A DNA stretch of 64,000 nucleotides from Synaphobranchus kaupii (GCA_029718625.1 CM056387.1:36176931-36240930); one strand, 5' to 3'; positions 1 through 14,120 are shown, counted from the first letter of the stretch. The notes: generated from the letters alone by a model not told the origin. Program-made: numbers and translations.

Positions 1-61
1 AAAATTCAGGTGCAATGACAGTCTGGCCCTGTAATCATTCAGTGTGCCGATAGACTATAGG

Positions 62-657
62 CCTTTCCAACTGTAGAGCTGGAACCAGGCTGGCTCATTA
101 TAGCCCTTTCCCACTGTAGAGCTGGAACCAGACTGGCTCATTATACCCCTTTCCCACTATAGAGCTGGAATCAGACTGGCTCATTATACCCCTTTCCCAC
201 TATAGAGCTGGAACCAGTCTGGCTCATTATACTTCTTTCCCATTGTAGAGCTGGAACCAGACTGGCTCATTATACCTCTTTCCCACTGTACAGCTGGAAC
301 CAGGCTGGCTCATTATAGCCCTTTCCCATTGTAGAGCTGGAACCAGACTGGCTCATTATACCTCTTTCCCACTGTACAGCTGGAACCAGGCTGGCTCATT
401 ATACCCCTTTCCCATTGTAGAGCTGGAACCAGACTGGCTCATTATACCCCTTTCCCACTGTAGAGCTGGAACCAGACTGGCTCATTATACCCCTTTCCCA
501 CTGTAGAGCTGGAACCAGGCTGGCTCATTATACCCCTTTACCTCTGTAGAGCTGGAACCAGACTGGCTCATCATAGCCCTTTACCTCTGTAGAGCTGTAA
601 CCAGACTGGCTCATCATAGCCCTTTCCCTCTGTAGAGCTGGAACCAGACTGGCTCAT
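62..657. repeat. 43-bp minisatellite, 14 copies
   Basis: The unit core 'GAGCTGGAACCAGACTGG' followed by CTCATTATA and C/T-rich sequence recurs every 43 bp: 76, 119, 162, 205 and onward to 635. The copies differ mainly at GGC/GAC and TATAGCC/TATACCC, and the last three drift (CTCATCATAGCC). It lies in an intron of the semaphorin or at its left edge. Confidence 0.95.
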
Positions 658-659
658 TG

Positions 660-1480
660 ACAAACCTCAAACATTTGCTAAGGCTCTCTTTTTGTACTTT
701 TCACCTACACTTAATACCATTCCACTAGAGGTCCTACTGTCAAAGATGATTCAACTACAGGTCAGACCGTATCTGATTCAGTGGCATCATTCATTTCTCA
801 CAAATAGAGTACAGGTGCTCAAGGTCAACCTAACATGCTCAACCCGCATCATCACCAACTCTGGGGCGCTGTGTGAGTTTGCCCCTGTGCTTTACACTTT
901 GTACAGATGATTGCACAACCAACATTTCAAACACACTCATAATAAAGTTCTCCGATGACACTACGTTACTGTTCCTGCTGGAAACTAAAGATGATCCCAT
1001 TCTTCATCAGCACAGTGTTGACGGGTCACCCAGGTCATTCTCTTATTATTCATTCCAAGAAAACCAAGGGAATAATTTTCGGTATTCCGTTTGAATCTTA
1101 TCCTCCCCGAGGCACAATCCATAATATGCAGTTCAAACAAGTTACTTCTTATGAATATCTAGGAATATATGTGGATGCTACCTTGCGTTGGAGTATTGGA
1201 GTATGCACATAGATTAGCAAAGCACTTTCTCAGAAGGCTAAGGTCATTTGGGGCAAAGAGCCAGATTTTGTTTTTATTTTTTCCATCCATAATACAGAAT
1301 GGCGTGCAATATGGGATCACCGTTTGGTAGAACAGTCTTTCTGTACAACTTAAAAGTTAGGTTGTCTCAGATGGTTACGTATATGCTCAATGATTGTAGG
1401 TCAAACACTTGAGGCAATATTTCAAGCTGCATACACAAAAAGAATGTTAAGTCGAGCTGGTGGCATTTCATGACCCTTCC
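660..1480 (+). pseudogene. Degenerate LINE reverse-transcriptase fragment
   Basis: Broken plus-strand reading frames resemble the second half of a fish non-LTR reverse transcriptase. Pieces seen are W.HSFLTNRVQ.VKVN-like, a PVLYTLY.DDCT-like stretch, a FSDDTTLL-like catalytic segment, then K.KGIIFGI and YLGIYVDATLRW. Several frameshifts separate them. It is an old insertion with no function expected. Clade assignment (L2/CR1-type or Rex-type) is uncertain. Confidence 0.7.
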
Positions 1481-1672
1481 CATGTTTAATTTGGAGAATA
1501 TCAGCTTATGCCGTCAAACAGATGGTTCAAAGTCCCATAGGTTCAACTGAACCAGCTGCAGAACTCTCACTCCTCAGTCTATCAAGCTGCTACATAAAAA
1601 GGATGAGCTCAGGACAAGCTATGTGCAAGTGCAACTGGTTGAATCATGGGGGGGGGTGGGGGGGGGGCTCAC

Positions 1673-1846
1673 TTGGTGGGGTTGTAGACGTCAATGTCCT
1701 CCAGCAGCTGGGAGCTGAAGGTGGCGTTGGGGTGGTTGCTCGCCAGAACCTTCAGCACCTTGCCGTCTTCGGACCCCAGGAACAGAACCGTGTGGTTCCT
1801 GTATGGCCCGGCGGAGGTATCCACGGCAATTTGGGTCAGCTTGTAC
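1673..1846 (-). CDS. sema6: Semaphorin exon (174 bp), last exon in window
   Basis: With carry-over it encodes R then [40 protein letters not shown] and [17 protein letters not shown], ending AA before GTGAGC. It is the penultimate part of the Sema beta-propeller, with sequons NHT and NAT. The next exon (cysteine-rich end and PSI) is not found between 1 and 1672 and should lie beyond the window. A run of Gs follows directly after the donor. Confidence 0.95.
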
Positions 1847-4800
1847 CTGGGGTGGGGGTGGTGGGGGACACCACAGTCAGGCATTACTTTACATTACCTG
1901 CATTTGGCAGTGCAAGCCGAGGGCATAAATCAGGGCTAAGAACAACAGTAACCCTAAGAGGCAGGATGTAAATAAAGCTTCAGCCACAGTCTTCGCCAAA
2001 AGCAGCACCTGGTCTTCAATCAAAACCGTGATTAGTTAAAAGGGGTGTTTTCAGTGCCGGGCTACAAAAACCTGCACCTATACTGGTCCTTCAGGAACTG
2101 CAGACCCCTGTTTTACGCTACACTATGAATCTCAAGGCTAATTTCCATTAGCATCGCTACTTGATTGCTAGTTGAGCGTCACCATCCCTCCTCCCCGCAG
2201 GTCTGTCAGAAACTCTCGGCGGCATTTCGGTGAGGCACGGCAGGTGCGTCGGCTGGCGAGGGCATACCGCAAGTTTACCCCTGCGCTAGGCCTGATGAGA
2301 TCGCCACAGCTGCGAGGATTAGCCTGCTCAGCGTGGCGCGACTTCGGCCTTCGGCTTGTAGGCCTGGCAATGAAGCATGCCTAATCCTGCTACAGGAGAA
2401 GAGACCGACCCGGCCATCTGCTCGTGGGCCTGCCAATGAAACATGGCTAATCCTGCTATGGGAGAAGAGATTGACGATGGTCATCTTTGGCCCATCCGCT
2501 CACAGGTCTGATAATTAAGCATGGTTAATACCACTACGGAAGGGGAGGGTGGCGTCAGCCATTTTAACTGCTCAGGGACAGCAGATAAAAACAAGCTTTT
2601 TAGTCAAATCTGGAACAATCTGACATAGATACACCCGCAGAAGTTTGTAACTGTCCCATGTCTCTGTTAAACAGACATAACAAAATAAAACAAAAAACAT
2701 CTGTCTTGTAGGTCTGGCAATGTACACAAATGTGCCTAACTCATCTATGGGAGTGCATGAGAGTGGATGGTGTTAGCAGTTCTTAGGCCTGTGATTGAGG
2801 CATGACTAATCCCACAATGGGGAGGAAAGATTGAGTTCAGTTATTAATTCAGAGGCCTGGCAATAGAACATAATTAGCCCCCTGATCAAAGGGAAGAGTG
2901 CAATGTTTTTGGTCATTGACTCATAGGCCTGACAGTTGAACGCAGCCAATCTCACCATGTGAGAACAGCTGATTTCTGTCATCGATTAACAGGGCTGGCA
3001 ATGAAACACAGGATTGCACAGTGTAGTATAATGGTTAAGGAACTGGGCTTGTAACCTAAAGGTTGCAGGTCAATTCCCAGGTAGGACACTGCTCTTGCAC
3101 CCTTGATCAAGGGGCTTGATCTGAATTTCTTCAGTATAGATCCGGCTGTATAAATGGATACTACATACATATGCTGTGACAGGGGCTCTGGATAAAAGTT
3201 CCTGCTAAACGCCAGTAACATAATGCAACGTAATGCACAATTGGATGGCGGAGTGTTTTCGGACATCGGCTCGTGGGCCTGGAATACCTGCTGGTTGTAC
3301 GGGTGAAGCAGGGCTGGTCGCTGACGGAGGGAACGGCCTCGTCCATCAGCGGGTAGGACTTGATGAAGGCCAGCGTGTCGTCGGGGAAGGTGGCGGAGGA
3401 TTTGTAGGAGGAGGCGGGGCCATCGCCCGCGCAGGTCCCCGGTCTGTGGGAGTCAACGGGGCGGAGGAATTAACATTTAACCCCTGCCTTCCCCAAAACC
3501 CACAGATCTCTCTATAGACCACATAGGTAACAAGGCAAGACCATCTCCTGACATTCATACACCTTTAAAATGCTGCTATATAATTAGTCACTGTTAACTA
3601 CAGTTGGTTGGGTCTAAACCAGATTTCAGTAAAATCAGTATACTGACCTACGGTCATGTGTATGCTGAAACCTGAACCACTTGGGTCCAAAGTTGGGTCC
3701 TGGGACCCTTCAGCAAAACTGAAAAATATGTTTCCTTTCCAGTATTTGGTTTATTTTTCCTTATTTCATAAATTACATCTTGTCAGGCTTTCAGATAAAA
3801 TAAACCATCTCGGGTTTACTTACCAGTCTTAATGTTATGGCCATTTGAATGATTAAATATTTACACTGTGATAAACAGTTGTATGTCTTGTACACAGTGG
3901 TTCCATGATATAGCAATATCACGACTTAGAAGTGTGTCCTTGTACTGTGGGGTTAAATAGCCACAGCTCGCAGTGAGCGTTGGATGAAAGTGTCAAATGT
4001 TAACCGTTATTATTGAGGTGGAGGTCCTGAGCCAGAGGGGTTTCTAGGGCATCTTGAGAAATAGTCTTAACTTGGCTACTTAACCCTTTAAAGAGTAGGT
4101 TTTTCAGCATGTTTTTTCTAAATTCTAAGTCAGCGTTTTCTAGAACTCCATTGCTTTCAATGACCAGTAGTGATTGTTACATCAGCATTAGAATCAGTTG
4201 AGAACATTCTAATCACACATTTGTGGTCTTACACCTTTAAGGGGTAATAGGCTACTGAGAAAGTACTAGTGAAAACAAGGGTCAAAAGATGTGAGTTTGA
4301 GTCGAGGTTGTGAAAATTAGGCTTAAACCAGGCGGGAACCCGTTACCCATAATCCCCGTCGAGCTCACCTGGGCTTGGGAACCTGGTCTTCAGGCACCGG
4401 CGTCCAGGCCGACTCGCTGCTCTTCTGCTCCTTGAACTTCCCGTTGAAGACCCTCTCGACGTCGTCCATGTAGAAGGCGCAAACGGCCGAGCCAGTGATG
4501 CTGGGGTGCAGACAGACAGACGGGCAGACATACGTGGTTTAAAGTCTCCTCCAAATGTTAAACTGAGGTCTCGACACATTGTGGTCAGTATACATTCCCT
4601 TGCACAGAGTAGAGGACTCCCCAGTGTGCCAGTAAAATTCACAACCTGGCTCTTTCCATTTGCCATCTAATCATTCTCCAGTATAATTGCCTCAATAAAG
4701 CCTCCCGCTCCACCTCAGCTTATGTGTAGGGAGAAAAAAAACAGTTGCTGTGTATCACCCAGGTAGGTGTTCAGCTTTCAGAGGTTGGGGTTCAATGTTC

Positions 4801-7536
4801 AGGGTTCAATGTACAAGGTTTGAGATTTAGGGTTCAGGGTTTGTGGTTCAGGGTTTGAGATTCAGGGTTCAGGCCTCTGGCCAAACCGTGCTGGGAGGGT
4901 CAGCTGACCTGTTGGCCTGCGTGGTAAACACGCCCATGACGGCGGGCCTGCCGTTGATCTGCAACACGTTGGTCAACGACTGCAGCACGTCGAAGTAGAA
5001 GAACGAGTCGCCGGGAACGGAGCAGTTGAGCCGGGCCTTCAGGAAGGAGGTCCAGTAGCGCTCCAGAACCCGCGGCGAGCCGCCATTATCGTTCTTACAC
5101 ACGCGCGCCACCCGCGAGAACACCACCTGAACAGAGGCATGATGGGACATGGGAATGGGGGGGGGGGGGGTGGGGGTGTAATTAGATATATAAGATGATA
5201 TACATCTGCGGTATTTATCTAATATAAATATGTGTATACAGGTGTGTATATATATATATTTGATCTCTCGGGAAATTCTTGTGCATTAGAAGTATACAGA
5301 CAGGCGACATGCAGACCACACACTGCTGAATATTATTCAGACAGATACATATATGCAGCTGAAGCGTGAAATTCCCACTCAGTTATATGCTTTTATGACT
5401 TTTATAAAAAATAAACAAGCATTTAAGGAGCTGTCTCCAGAGAGAGAGCTTAGCTGGTCTGCGCAAGGGAGGCTCATGTCAGCTCAGACACGGCCGATTC
5501 CTTGAATCGACCAATCGGAACACTATCCCTGGGGCTTCCGTGACTGGTTCCCTCTCCGTGTGAATCGACCAATCGGAACACTATCCCTGGAGGTTCCGTG
5601 ACTTGTTCCCTCTCAGTGTGAATCGACCAATCAGAACACTTTCTCTGGTGGGGTCTGTCGCTGGCAGGTGTTGTCAGGCGTGCCTGGCGTGCGCTCACCT
5701 TGCCGAGGGTGGTGTACTCCACGGCGATCTCGCTCAGGAAGAAGTAGACGTAGTTCCCGTACTCTATGGCGTGCAGAAAGCGAGGCTCTGGAGCAAACAC
5801 ACAAGCAGAGTTTGAGGCGATCACAGTGCGTGGGACTGGCGCTGTGTAGATTGTTTTATTTTCAAGTATATTAATAAGGAAGTAGCAATGTAGAACAAGA
5901 ACAAACAGTACGATGACAAGAACAGGCCATTCACTTTGTATAGGCTTAAACAAAGTTAGTAGTCACTAGTAAATGTAGTCGTTGCTAGTTGTCGCAATGC
6001 TAGAGCAGGTTCTTAGCTTCCATTTCCTGTTAACCACTGACAGATGTGAACGAATCAAAATATGTTGCTATAGACAGAAAAGTCCTTGCGATTGGTGCAG
6101 ATAGCTTCCTAAAAGCTCTGGACGTCACCATGGTGACGTTTCGCACATTGGATGGCTTGCGTCAGGTGACTCACCTCTGAGCCACTTGGAGTCGTACTTG
6201 ACGGTGCGCAGGACGGGGCTGCCCTCGCCCAGGCTGCGGTAGATTACCGCGTCGCTCGCCAGGAAGTCCGTCATGGTGGCCGAGTAAAAATCACCCCCTG
6301 TGGGGAAACAAAAACGGCATTTTAAATTCTGTATGAGCAGCACTGAAACCATTCAACCCGAAAATCAGCATCCAAGGACAAGAGCGTGTCTACCTAAATA
6401 TCACATTTTCACCCATATTCCTTGAAAAGAAATGGTTACAAATAACAAAACAATATATATAATTTTGACATTAATGAATGAATGAATGAATGAATCCACC
6501 AGACTCACCAGCGAAGAGGCCCACGTTGGACTGGTGGGACTCGAAGGGGCAGCGGGCCTGGCCCACCACCTCCTCCCCCTCCTGCTCCAGAGTGGACATC
6601 TGGAAGAAGAGGGAAGAAAACCGGTAACCACGGCTCCTCAGGAACCTGAACTTTCAAAACTTAAAGGTGCAGTAGGCAGGATTTTTTCAATATAATTTCG
6701 GGCGAAATTATTAAATTTACTCATTATATTCAAGCAGCTATCAATAAATCAAGTGTTCTGGGAAAAAAATCTGGTTTCTGTGAGTGTCCTGGGCTCTGTA
6801 TTAGGCTGTCAAAAAATCTCAACCTGGTCTTTTAAAAACCAACCAGTGCGCGTGCACTGAAGCATCATTTGGTGGGAGGGGTTTAGGAGAGAGATAGGAG
6901 GGAGTAGAGCAAAAGGAGGAAGTCTTTTTGCGTTGTATATTTTCAAACTTGCCTACTGCAGCTTTAAGGTTGTGAAAGTGCTTGATGGTACATGGGTGCT
7001 TCATTTCCTGTTGGTTTAATGTAACAATGTTTAAATAACATTTATCTTTTGGACATTACTGTTGTTGTTGTGCAAATTCAATTAACATCAGCGTTCTGTT
7101 TCCCAAAACGATAAAGTTGCCATGTTCAGCTTAACCATAGGTTTTTGGATTTTTTGTTTTTAGTAATCTAGCTTTTCCTAAGGTCTGTTATAGTTCATTT
7201 AAATACAACCTCTGAAAATTGTCCTTGAAGAAATCATCCAGGGGATATTTTAGCAGAGCTATTTAGGGTAGGTACTGTTGCTCAGGGGCTCCACTGCAAT
7301 GCCTCACCTGGGATTCAAACCTGAATTTTTCTGGTTTCAAGTGCAGTTCTCTGAACCCAACAGCAGTCAAATAACCTGAATGAGTTACATGCTGCACCCC
7401 CCGCCCCCACCACCACCTCTTCCTCACCTCCCCAAAACCATGCCCCTTTCAGCAGCTGTTTCCGAACGGGTCGTTAGCCCTGGGCGGTATGTCGTAAATC
7501 TCCATGGTAACCGTACAGCAAGGTTCCAGCAGGGCT

Positions 7537-7573
<37 letters not shown>

Positions 7574-8496
7574 TGTGAACATGGCGGTGGGGGTTGACAA
7601 CAGCTGGGGACAGGGAGGGACAGCTGGTCAGCCGTTCTCCTGTACATGAACTGCAGCCCCATATCACTGCTCTCCAGGGACTCCAACCTGTTCTTGACAC
7701 ACTAACCTCTTCACACCAACTACTTTCGATTCAGCTCATGGAGGGAAGGTATGGTGAAAAACAAATTGTCCAGCTAGTACAAAACTCGAACCCAAAACCT
7801 CAAGTTGCCATCAGCACGGTGCATTTTAGGTTTGAATGCCAACACTCCCCAGCTCTCTTCTCAAAAATGTCATCATGTATCTACTAGAATACAAAGTTAC
7901 AACTATATTATGTGATACAAGATACAGATTTTCCTCTCATTTCTCTAGGCAGTTGTTGGCGGTGTCTGGTCTCTCAGAGTGTGCGAAGGGGAGAGTAAGA
8001 GAGTAAGAGAGAGAGAGAGAGAGAACGTGCTCTGCATTTTGAATTATCTGGCTTCTTCCTCTGCCCTGAAAAAAGACACTGACACTATGTTGTGGAGGTC
8101 TATGTTCTGGATAAGCCATTATTGGGACTACCGACTGGTTTTACAGACTCTTCTTCCGCTGCTCTATGAATGAAAACAAACACCTGCGACCTCGCCTGTC
8201 CCCGCTGCACGGCAACCAAAGAGCGACGACCGTGTCCAAAACACAGACGGTGGGGGATTTACGTACTCGTAAAACTCCCGCATTGAAAAGCGTCGTCACG
8301 GACCGTCGAATCCAGGCGCAAAGTATTTGGCGGTGTTCGGCGGGGGAGCTGAAGGCCGGGCTGCTTATTTGCAGATTCTTTGTCGAAGGCGACCTGGAAT
8401 CGCCACGTCAACGTGTCGCTATAGCGGCACTGCCACAGTTCTCGGCTATGACAGCTATGCTTCAGTCCTTTCTGATGCAGCCTTACCCAGGCAGGC

Positions 8497-8534
<38 letters not shown>

Positions 8535-11500
8535 CCATTTCAGCTGGACTTCATTATGTGCGTTCATATGGAAACAGCTCCTTCATTCCAAAACTGAGCC
8601 AGAAGGCACATCAATGCACACGGAAGTTTCATTTTCACTCTTTGTGAGATATAAATCTGTTTTTCAAGGGAGATCAAATGGTAGCATCAGGAACAAATAC
8701 GTGTACCGAATTTGAACTTTTTGAAACTTAAAAAAAAATGAAACGGCATGGAAAAGGGTACTTTAGTCGGACGAACTGAAGCTTGTACCAAGTTAATAGC
8801 TTTTGCAAGGCAGATCTAGGCGGCAGATATTTCCTTTGGTACACATAGTCACACACTTCCCCTCCCGGGATGCTATTTTCAAACGGGAATAAACCAAAGA
8901 GGCTTAGCTAAAGCCATGGATTTCTGTCTGGGAAGATAGGGCGTCGGACAGGGGGCCTGGTACCTTGTAGTTTCGGCAAGTGGGGTTGAAGGCGTTAGTC
9001 CCGCAGGCAAAGAGAGTCTCATCGTTTCGAGGCACCAGGACCTTGATGTAGTTGTAGCACTCGTCCTGTAAAGACAGCGGGGTTTTCAGAAGGTGACTTA
9101 GAATTATATTTCAGGCATTAAGGCATTAGGCTCGTTAATTAGCAGCTAGGTTAACAGGTCATTGCTAGTTAATTAGCAGCTAGGTTAACAGGTCATTGCT
9201 CGTTAATTAGCAGCTAACAGTCCACCACTCATTAACTGGCAGCTATGCTAATAGTTAATCCCCAGTTAGTCAATAGCCAACTGTGATCAAGATTCCAGTT
9301 AGATTTTCACAATTGGCTTTTTTACATTTTGTTAATTAGCAAACCAGAGCAACTCACACAGCACACAGTTACATACAATCCATTTAGCAAGATAAATACT
9401 GGAGCAACTCAAGTCCGACACCTGAATCAGCAGCTTCAGTGCCCAAACCGTGATACTACACCTCACTTGTACATACAGTCTATATAGAAGTCACTTCAAT
9501 TATCATTCCCCCAAAGCCCCCCACCCTCCCACATTCTGAGCTTTTATTCCTCTCCAGCACCCCCTGCTGATCACTGATTGCAATGACAAATTCTTGCACG
9601 ATGGCTTCCATTGGGAGATGGCGGTACTCACGCTGTTTTTCCCGCGCACCATACACTTTTCCACGTCTTTTGTTTTCCATGTCAGCTTCTGTGATGGGAC
9701 CGGGGGGGGGGGGGCGGGGGGGTGAATCAGTTATCCATCAAGATACATCACAACACACGTGGGCTGTGATTGGCTAACATTACAGCATTTTTAACCTGTT
9801 TTACCTACCTACAAACTTTCTCGCATAAAGAACATTTAACATATTTTATACACCTGCAATCCATTGTATTGTCAACCTGTCTTACAAACCTATGACCTTA
9901 TATACATCTAACCTTTCGTACGTACATACACGCACAAGACGTCTAATAAACGGACAATATGTCTCAAACACAACGTCGTGCAAACATACTCGAAGAAATG
10001 AGCGAGACGGTCTTCCTCATACCTGCTGTGGAACGATCTGCTCTGTCGTAGCACTGAGATTGACAGCAAACACGTGGTCCCTGGGAAAAATTTTAAAAAG
10101 GAAGCCGTCAATCAATCTGATCTTTCATTAATTCAGGGCTTCACTGAGAATCATACTGTGAAGAATATTACTCATGATGAATATGATGATTATTACCATC
10201 ATCTAAACAAGTATAAATGCATATGAAAAATACCGAATTAATGTGGCAGGTCAAAATGGAGATGAAAATAACAATAATAGCGGTTTAAGAAATGGCTGAC
10301 CGAGCGGCGATGTAGAGCACGTGGTTGACCCGCAGCATCCTCTGGAAGTCCAGGCCCAGCCTCGCCGTGTTGTTATCCGAGATGAGACCCTGAAACCCGG
10401 GGTACTGGTGGGACCCTGGTGGGAGGGGGGCACAGGCTGTTACCATCAAACCCCGGCCTTCCTGGGAAACCACGGTTTGGAAACCTGGCCGCTCATTATC
10501 AGTATTCCAGAGGTTGCGGGTTCAAGTTTCCCCGAGTCAAATTCGTTTATTTGCTATTTGTGGGAATTAAGAGGATGTACGTACATAGGAATTTTCCATT
10601 CGAGCTTCGCACGCAAGCACCTACCCACACACACACACACAAGTAAACAGTGCTACATAAATGCATGGCCCCTGAGACAAACAAATAAATACATAAAATA
10701 AGCTACTTGCTTACCGCTTACCGCTAGTATAGAAACAATTTTACTCTGAAACTATTGCTCTTGTGCAAACTTCAAAATTCAACTGTGCATCCTGTAAAAA
10801 TGATGAAATTATTATGCTCCATAAATGCAGTCTGTTTAATCCATTAGAAATGATTAGTTATCTGTACCCAGGACACAAGCCTCATTCCCTGGGATTTAAA
10901 AAATGTTTTTTTAAAATATTATTTATTTATTTATTTATTTATTTTTGTAAATCAAACTTGGGCTCCAGCGGGTGTTTCCGCCGGCAACAGAACTCACGCC
11001 CAGATAACAAATTAACAAAATTATCGCCGTGAGCAAACGAGAGCGGGGTCGTTAATTTGCGCCCCATGCTCACCTTAAGTCTCCGTCAGCCAGATGCTCT
11101 GTAATTTAAAAAGATAAATAAATAACTAAAACTGCATTTACAAAAGCAGGCTCGCTGCCATGCCGGCTTTCCATTGGACGGAAAAATTGTAATTCCGTTC
11201 ACGCTCTCCCTGCGGACTCCGGACTTCCTTCCCCGTTTGAGTCCTGACTGGTTTATGAAAGGTTAGACAGAGAGGCCTGTAATAACTCCGGCAGGCCGCA
11301 CTTTCCCTGCGCGTCCGCAGAAACAATAAGAGAAAAAGCTCGAGTTATTGCTTTATTAGGCCAGGGAAATAAGATTAGATAAGGGGGATTGGCCGGCCCT
11401 TCTGAAACATGGGAGGCGTGGATTCGGAATCTCCATCTTGCCTACTCCCGTCCTTGAGTTTGATGTGCAAATTTCAGCCGAGTCTCCTCTCGTCTTCTTT

Positions 11501-14077
11501 AATTCTTGAGTTGTAAAAATGGCAAAATGGCCGACTCAAATCAAAGAAGAAAAACCAAAAGGAAAAGTCTCAAATCGTATAAAGCTCTGCTTAATGTAAA
11601 ATTAAAGAGGAGTGTGGCCAGATAAATTCCAGCATGACTCCAGATTGATTATCAAAATGACTTGTTTAGAAGGAAACAATAATAAATAAATAAATAAAGC
11701 TTGATTACTGCGCTGGACATTAAAGTTCTAATTAAACGATAAGACATAAACTCGCTCGTTGAGAGATATTCGAAGGACACAGTTCATCCGCTGTGGGTCT
11801 GAAGACAAGCCCTTGATCAAGTAAAGGGAATAAATTTTGGAGGGAAAAACTGTAATTACGGTCTTCCTGCATCTTGGCAAACGGTCCTTGAATGCATAAA
11901 CCTCGTCTCTGTAAAATTGCTCCTCTTGGCGGCTGTCCGCCTTTCTTTTTGTTGCTTGTAAACCGCCAACTCAATCGGCATGTTTGTCCTCAAAGAAACT
12001 TCCAAGTTTCCATCCTCCCGCTGCAGTTCAATGGTGACCTCCCGGAATGACGAACGGGTAAACCGTAAACCCATTCGGGCCGTTTGGAGTGAGGTCCACA
12101 TTGGATGGAATTACAACGTACCCACAAGGAATCTGGCCGGTTCACATATACCGCACATCTTTTCAAAATGCCGGCATTTGCCGTTTGAACTGGATTCAAA
12201 TTAAGAAACCGAAAGTTAAGCTTATGCATTGGAGTCTTTTGCCTCAGAAAATATGTCTTTACGCCCAAAATTAGCTTCCTCTTGCTTTTGACTAAAATAC
12301 AAGAAGTAAACATGCCGTTAAATTAGTAATGGTTATCCTATGTTTGTATGTGTTGAATTAGTCATGGTTATCCTATGTTTGTATGTGTTGAATTAGTAAT
12401 GGTTATCCTATGTTTGCATGTGCTAAATTAGTAATGGTTATCCTATGTTTGCATGTGCTAAATTAGTAATGGTTATCCTATGTTTGTATGTGTTGAATTA
12501 GTCATGGTTATCCTATGTTTGTATGTGTTGAATTAGTCATGGTTATCCTATGTTTGTATGTGTTGAATTAGTAATGGTTATCCTATGTTTGCATGTGCTA
12601 AATTAGTAATGGTTATCCTATGCTTGCATGTGCTAAATTAGTAATGGTTATCCTATGTTTGTATGTGTTGAATTAGTCATGGTTATCCTATGTTTGTATG
12701 TGTTGAATTAGTCATGGTTATCCTATGTTTGTATGTGTTGAATTAGTAATGGTTATCCTATGCTTGCATGTGCTAAATTAGTAATGGTTATACTATGTTT
12801 GCATGTGCTAAATTAATAATGGTTATCCTATGCTTGCATGTGCTAAATTAGTAATGGTTATACTATGTTTGCATGTGCTAAATTAATAATGGTTATCCTA
12901 TGCTTGCATGTGCTAAATTAGTAATGGTTATCCTATGTTTGCATGTGCTAAATTAGTAATGGTTATCCTATGTTTGCATGTGCTAAATTAATAATGGTTA
13001 TCCTATGCTTGCATGTGTCCTACGGTTATGATCTTACAGTGGCACTGTCATTAAGCCATGGGCACCATCTTTGTGGCCTTAGTCACCAGTGTTTGCCGTG
13101 TAAAAATGTGACCTTGTGTGGCACTTTTTTTTTTTTTTTTGTTAAATGCTTGGCAGGTGCTGTATAGAACGGATCCTTGCGCATGTTGAATGACGAGCGA
13201 AACCATAGCAACATGTCTGTCCAGCTAATTGATGCGGATTGGTTGGGACACACGTGGGTGGGGCAGCAGAACTTCGTTAACGGGGTCGATGAAAAACAGG
13301 GTGCCAGGAGCCATCGCTCTCGCCCCCAAAATTAAAATGTGAACGGACTACCTTTCTCTTTTTTTCTGTTCCTGTTTCTCTCTCAAATAAACCCGACTGG
13401 ACTTCTCTGAGCCCGTCTGCCTCTCTCTCTCTTTCTTAAGTACACTTGTACGTGTTGCCTTTTCCCTCCATCTCTCTCCCTCCTTCTCTCTGTTTATCAA
13501 ATAAATCTGTATGGGCTGGCCATCTCTTCCCACAACTTCTTCGGTCTCTCTCTCTTTTACTCCCTTTCTCTGTCCCTCCAGCTCTTCATCTTCCTCCTCC
13601 TCTCTCGCCTCCAGCTCTTCTCATCTTCCTCCTCCTCTCGCCTCCAGCTCTTCTCATCTCCCTCCTCCTCTCTCCCCTGCTTGCTCTCTCATCTATCCAC
13701 CATTTCTCACTTTCTTCCTCCTCACTCACCCCCTCTCTCCTTTTATTCTCTCTCTCTCATATATTTTATTTATTCCACCCCCCCACCATATTTATTTCAA
13801 CCCCTCAGTTGGAATTTTATTCCATTTATAAATCCCGCCTCCACAGTAGGCCACGCCCACTCCAGCCCAGAACCCTCTGAAGGATGCATCAGATGAACAG
13901 AGACTCTCCCCCCCCACCCCCCAGATTCCCTGCTGGAGGTACAGTGTGTCCCGTTTCTCATTGGGGGGGGGGATTATCTGGATAAAGCTTTCAATTTTCA
14001 GTGTTCACCTGCAGCACCTGTTTGACTGAAGTAAAGATAAGCCCCTGACAGAAGGAGAAGACTCTGCCCCCTTCACA

Positions 14078-14120
<43 letters not shown>

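Noticed and set aside
1522..1971. 149-codon plus-strand frame rich in Gly and Val
   Set aside because: It is the complement of the semaphorin exon at 1673-1846 plus a G run.
11040..11125. Possible extra semaphorin exon near an ATGCTCACCTTAAG donor-like site
   Set aside because: The short reading frame does not match the Sema domain, and neighbouring exons already join in phase without it.
12321..13018. CRISPR-like array (regular repeats)
   Set aside because: Units are contiguous with no unique spacers, and the genome is eukaryotic; it is a minisatellite.
13446..13880. Ser/Leu/Pro-rich 144-codon frame
   Set aside because: Low-complexity CT-rich sequence.
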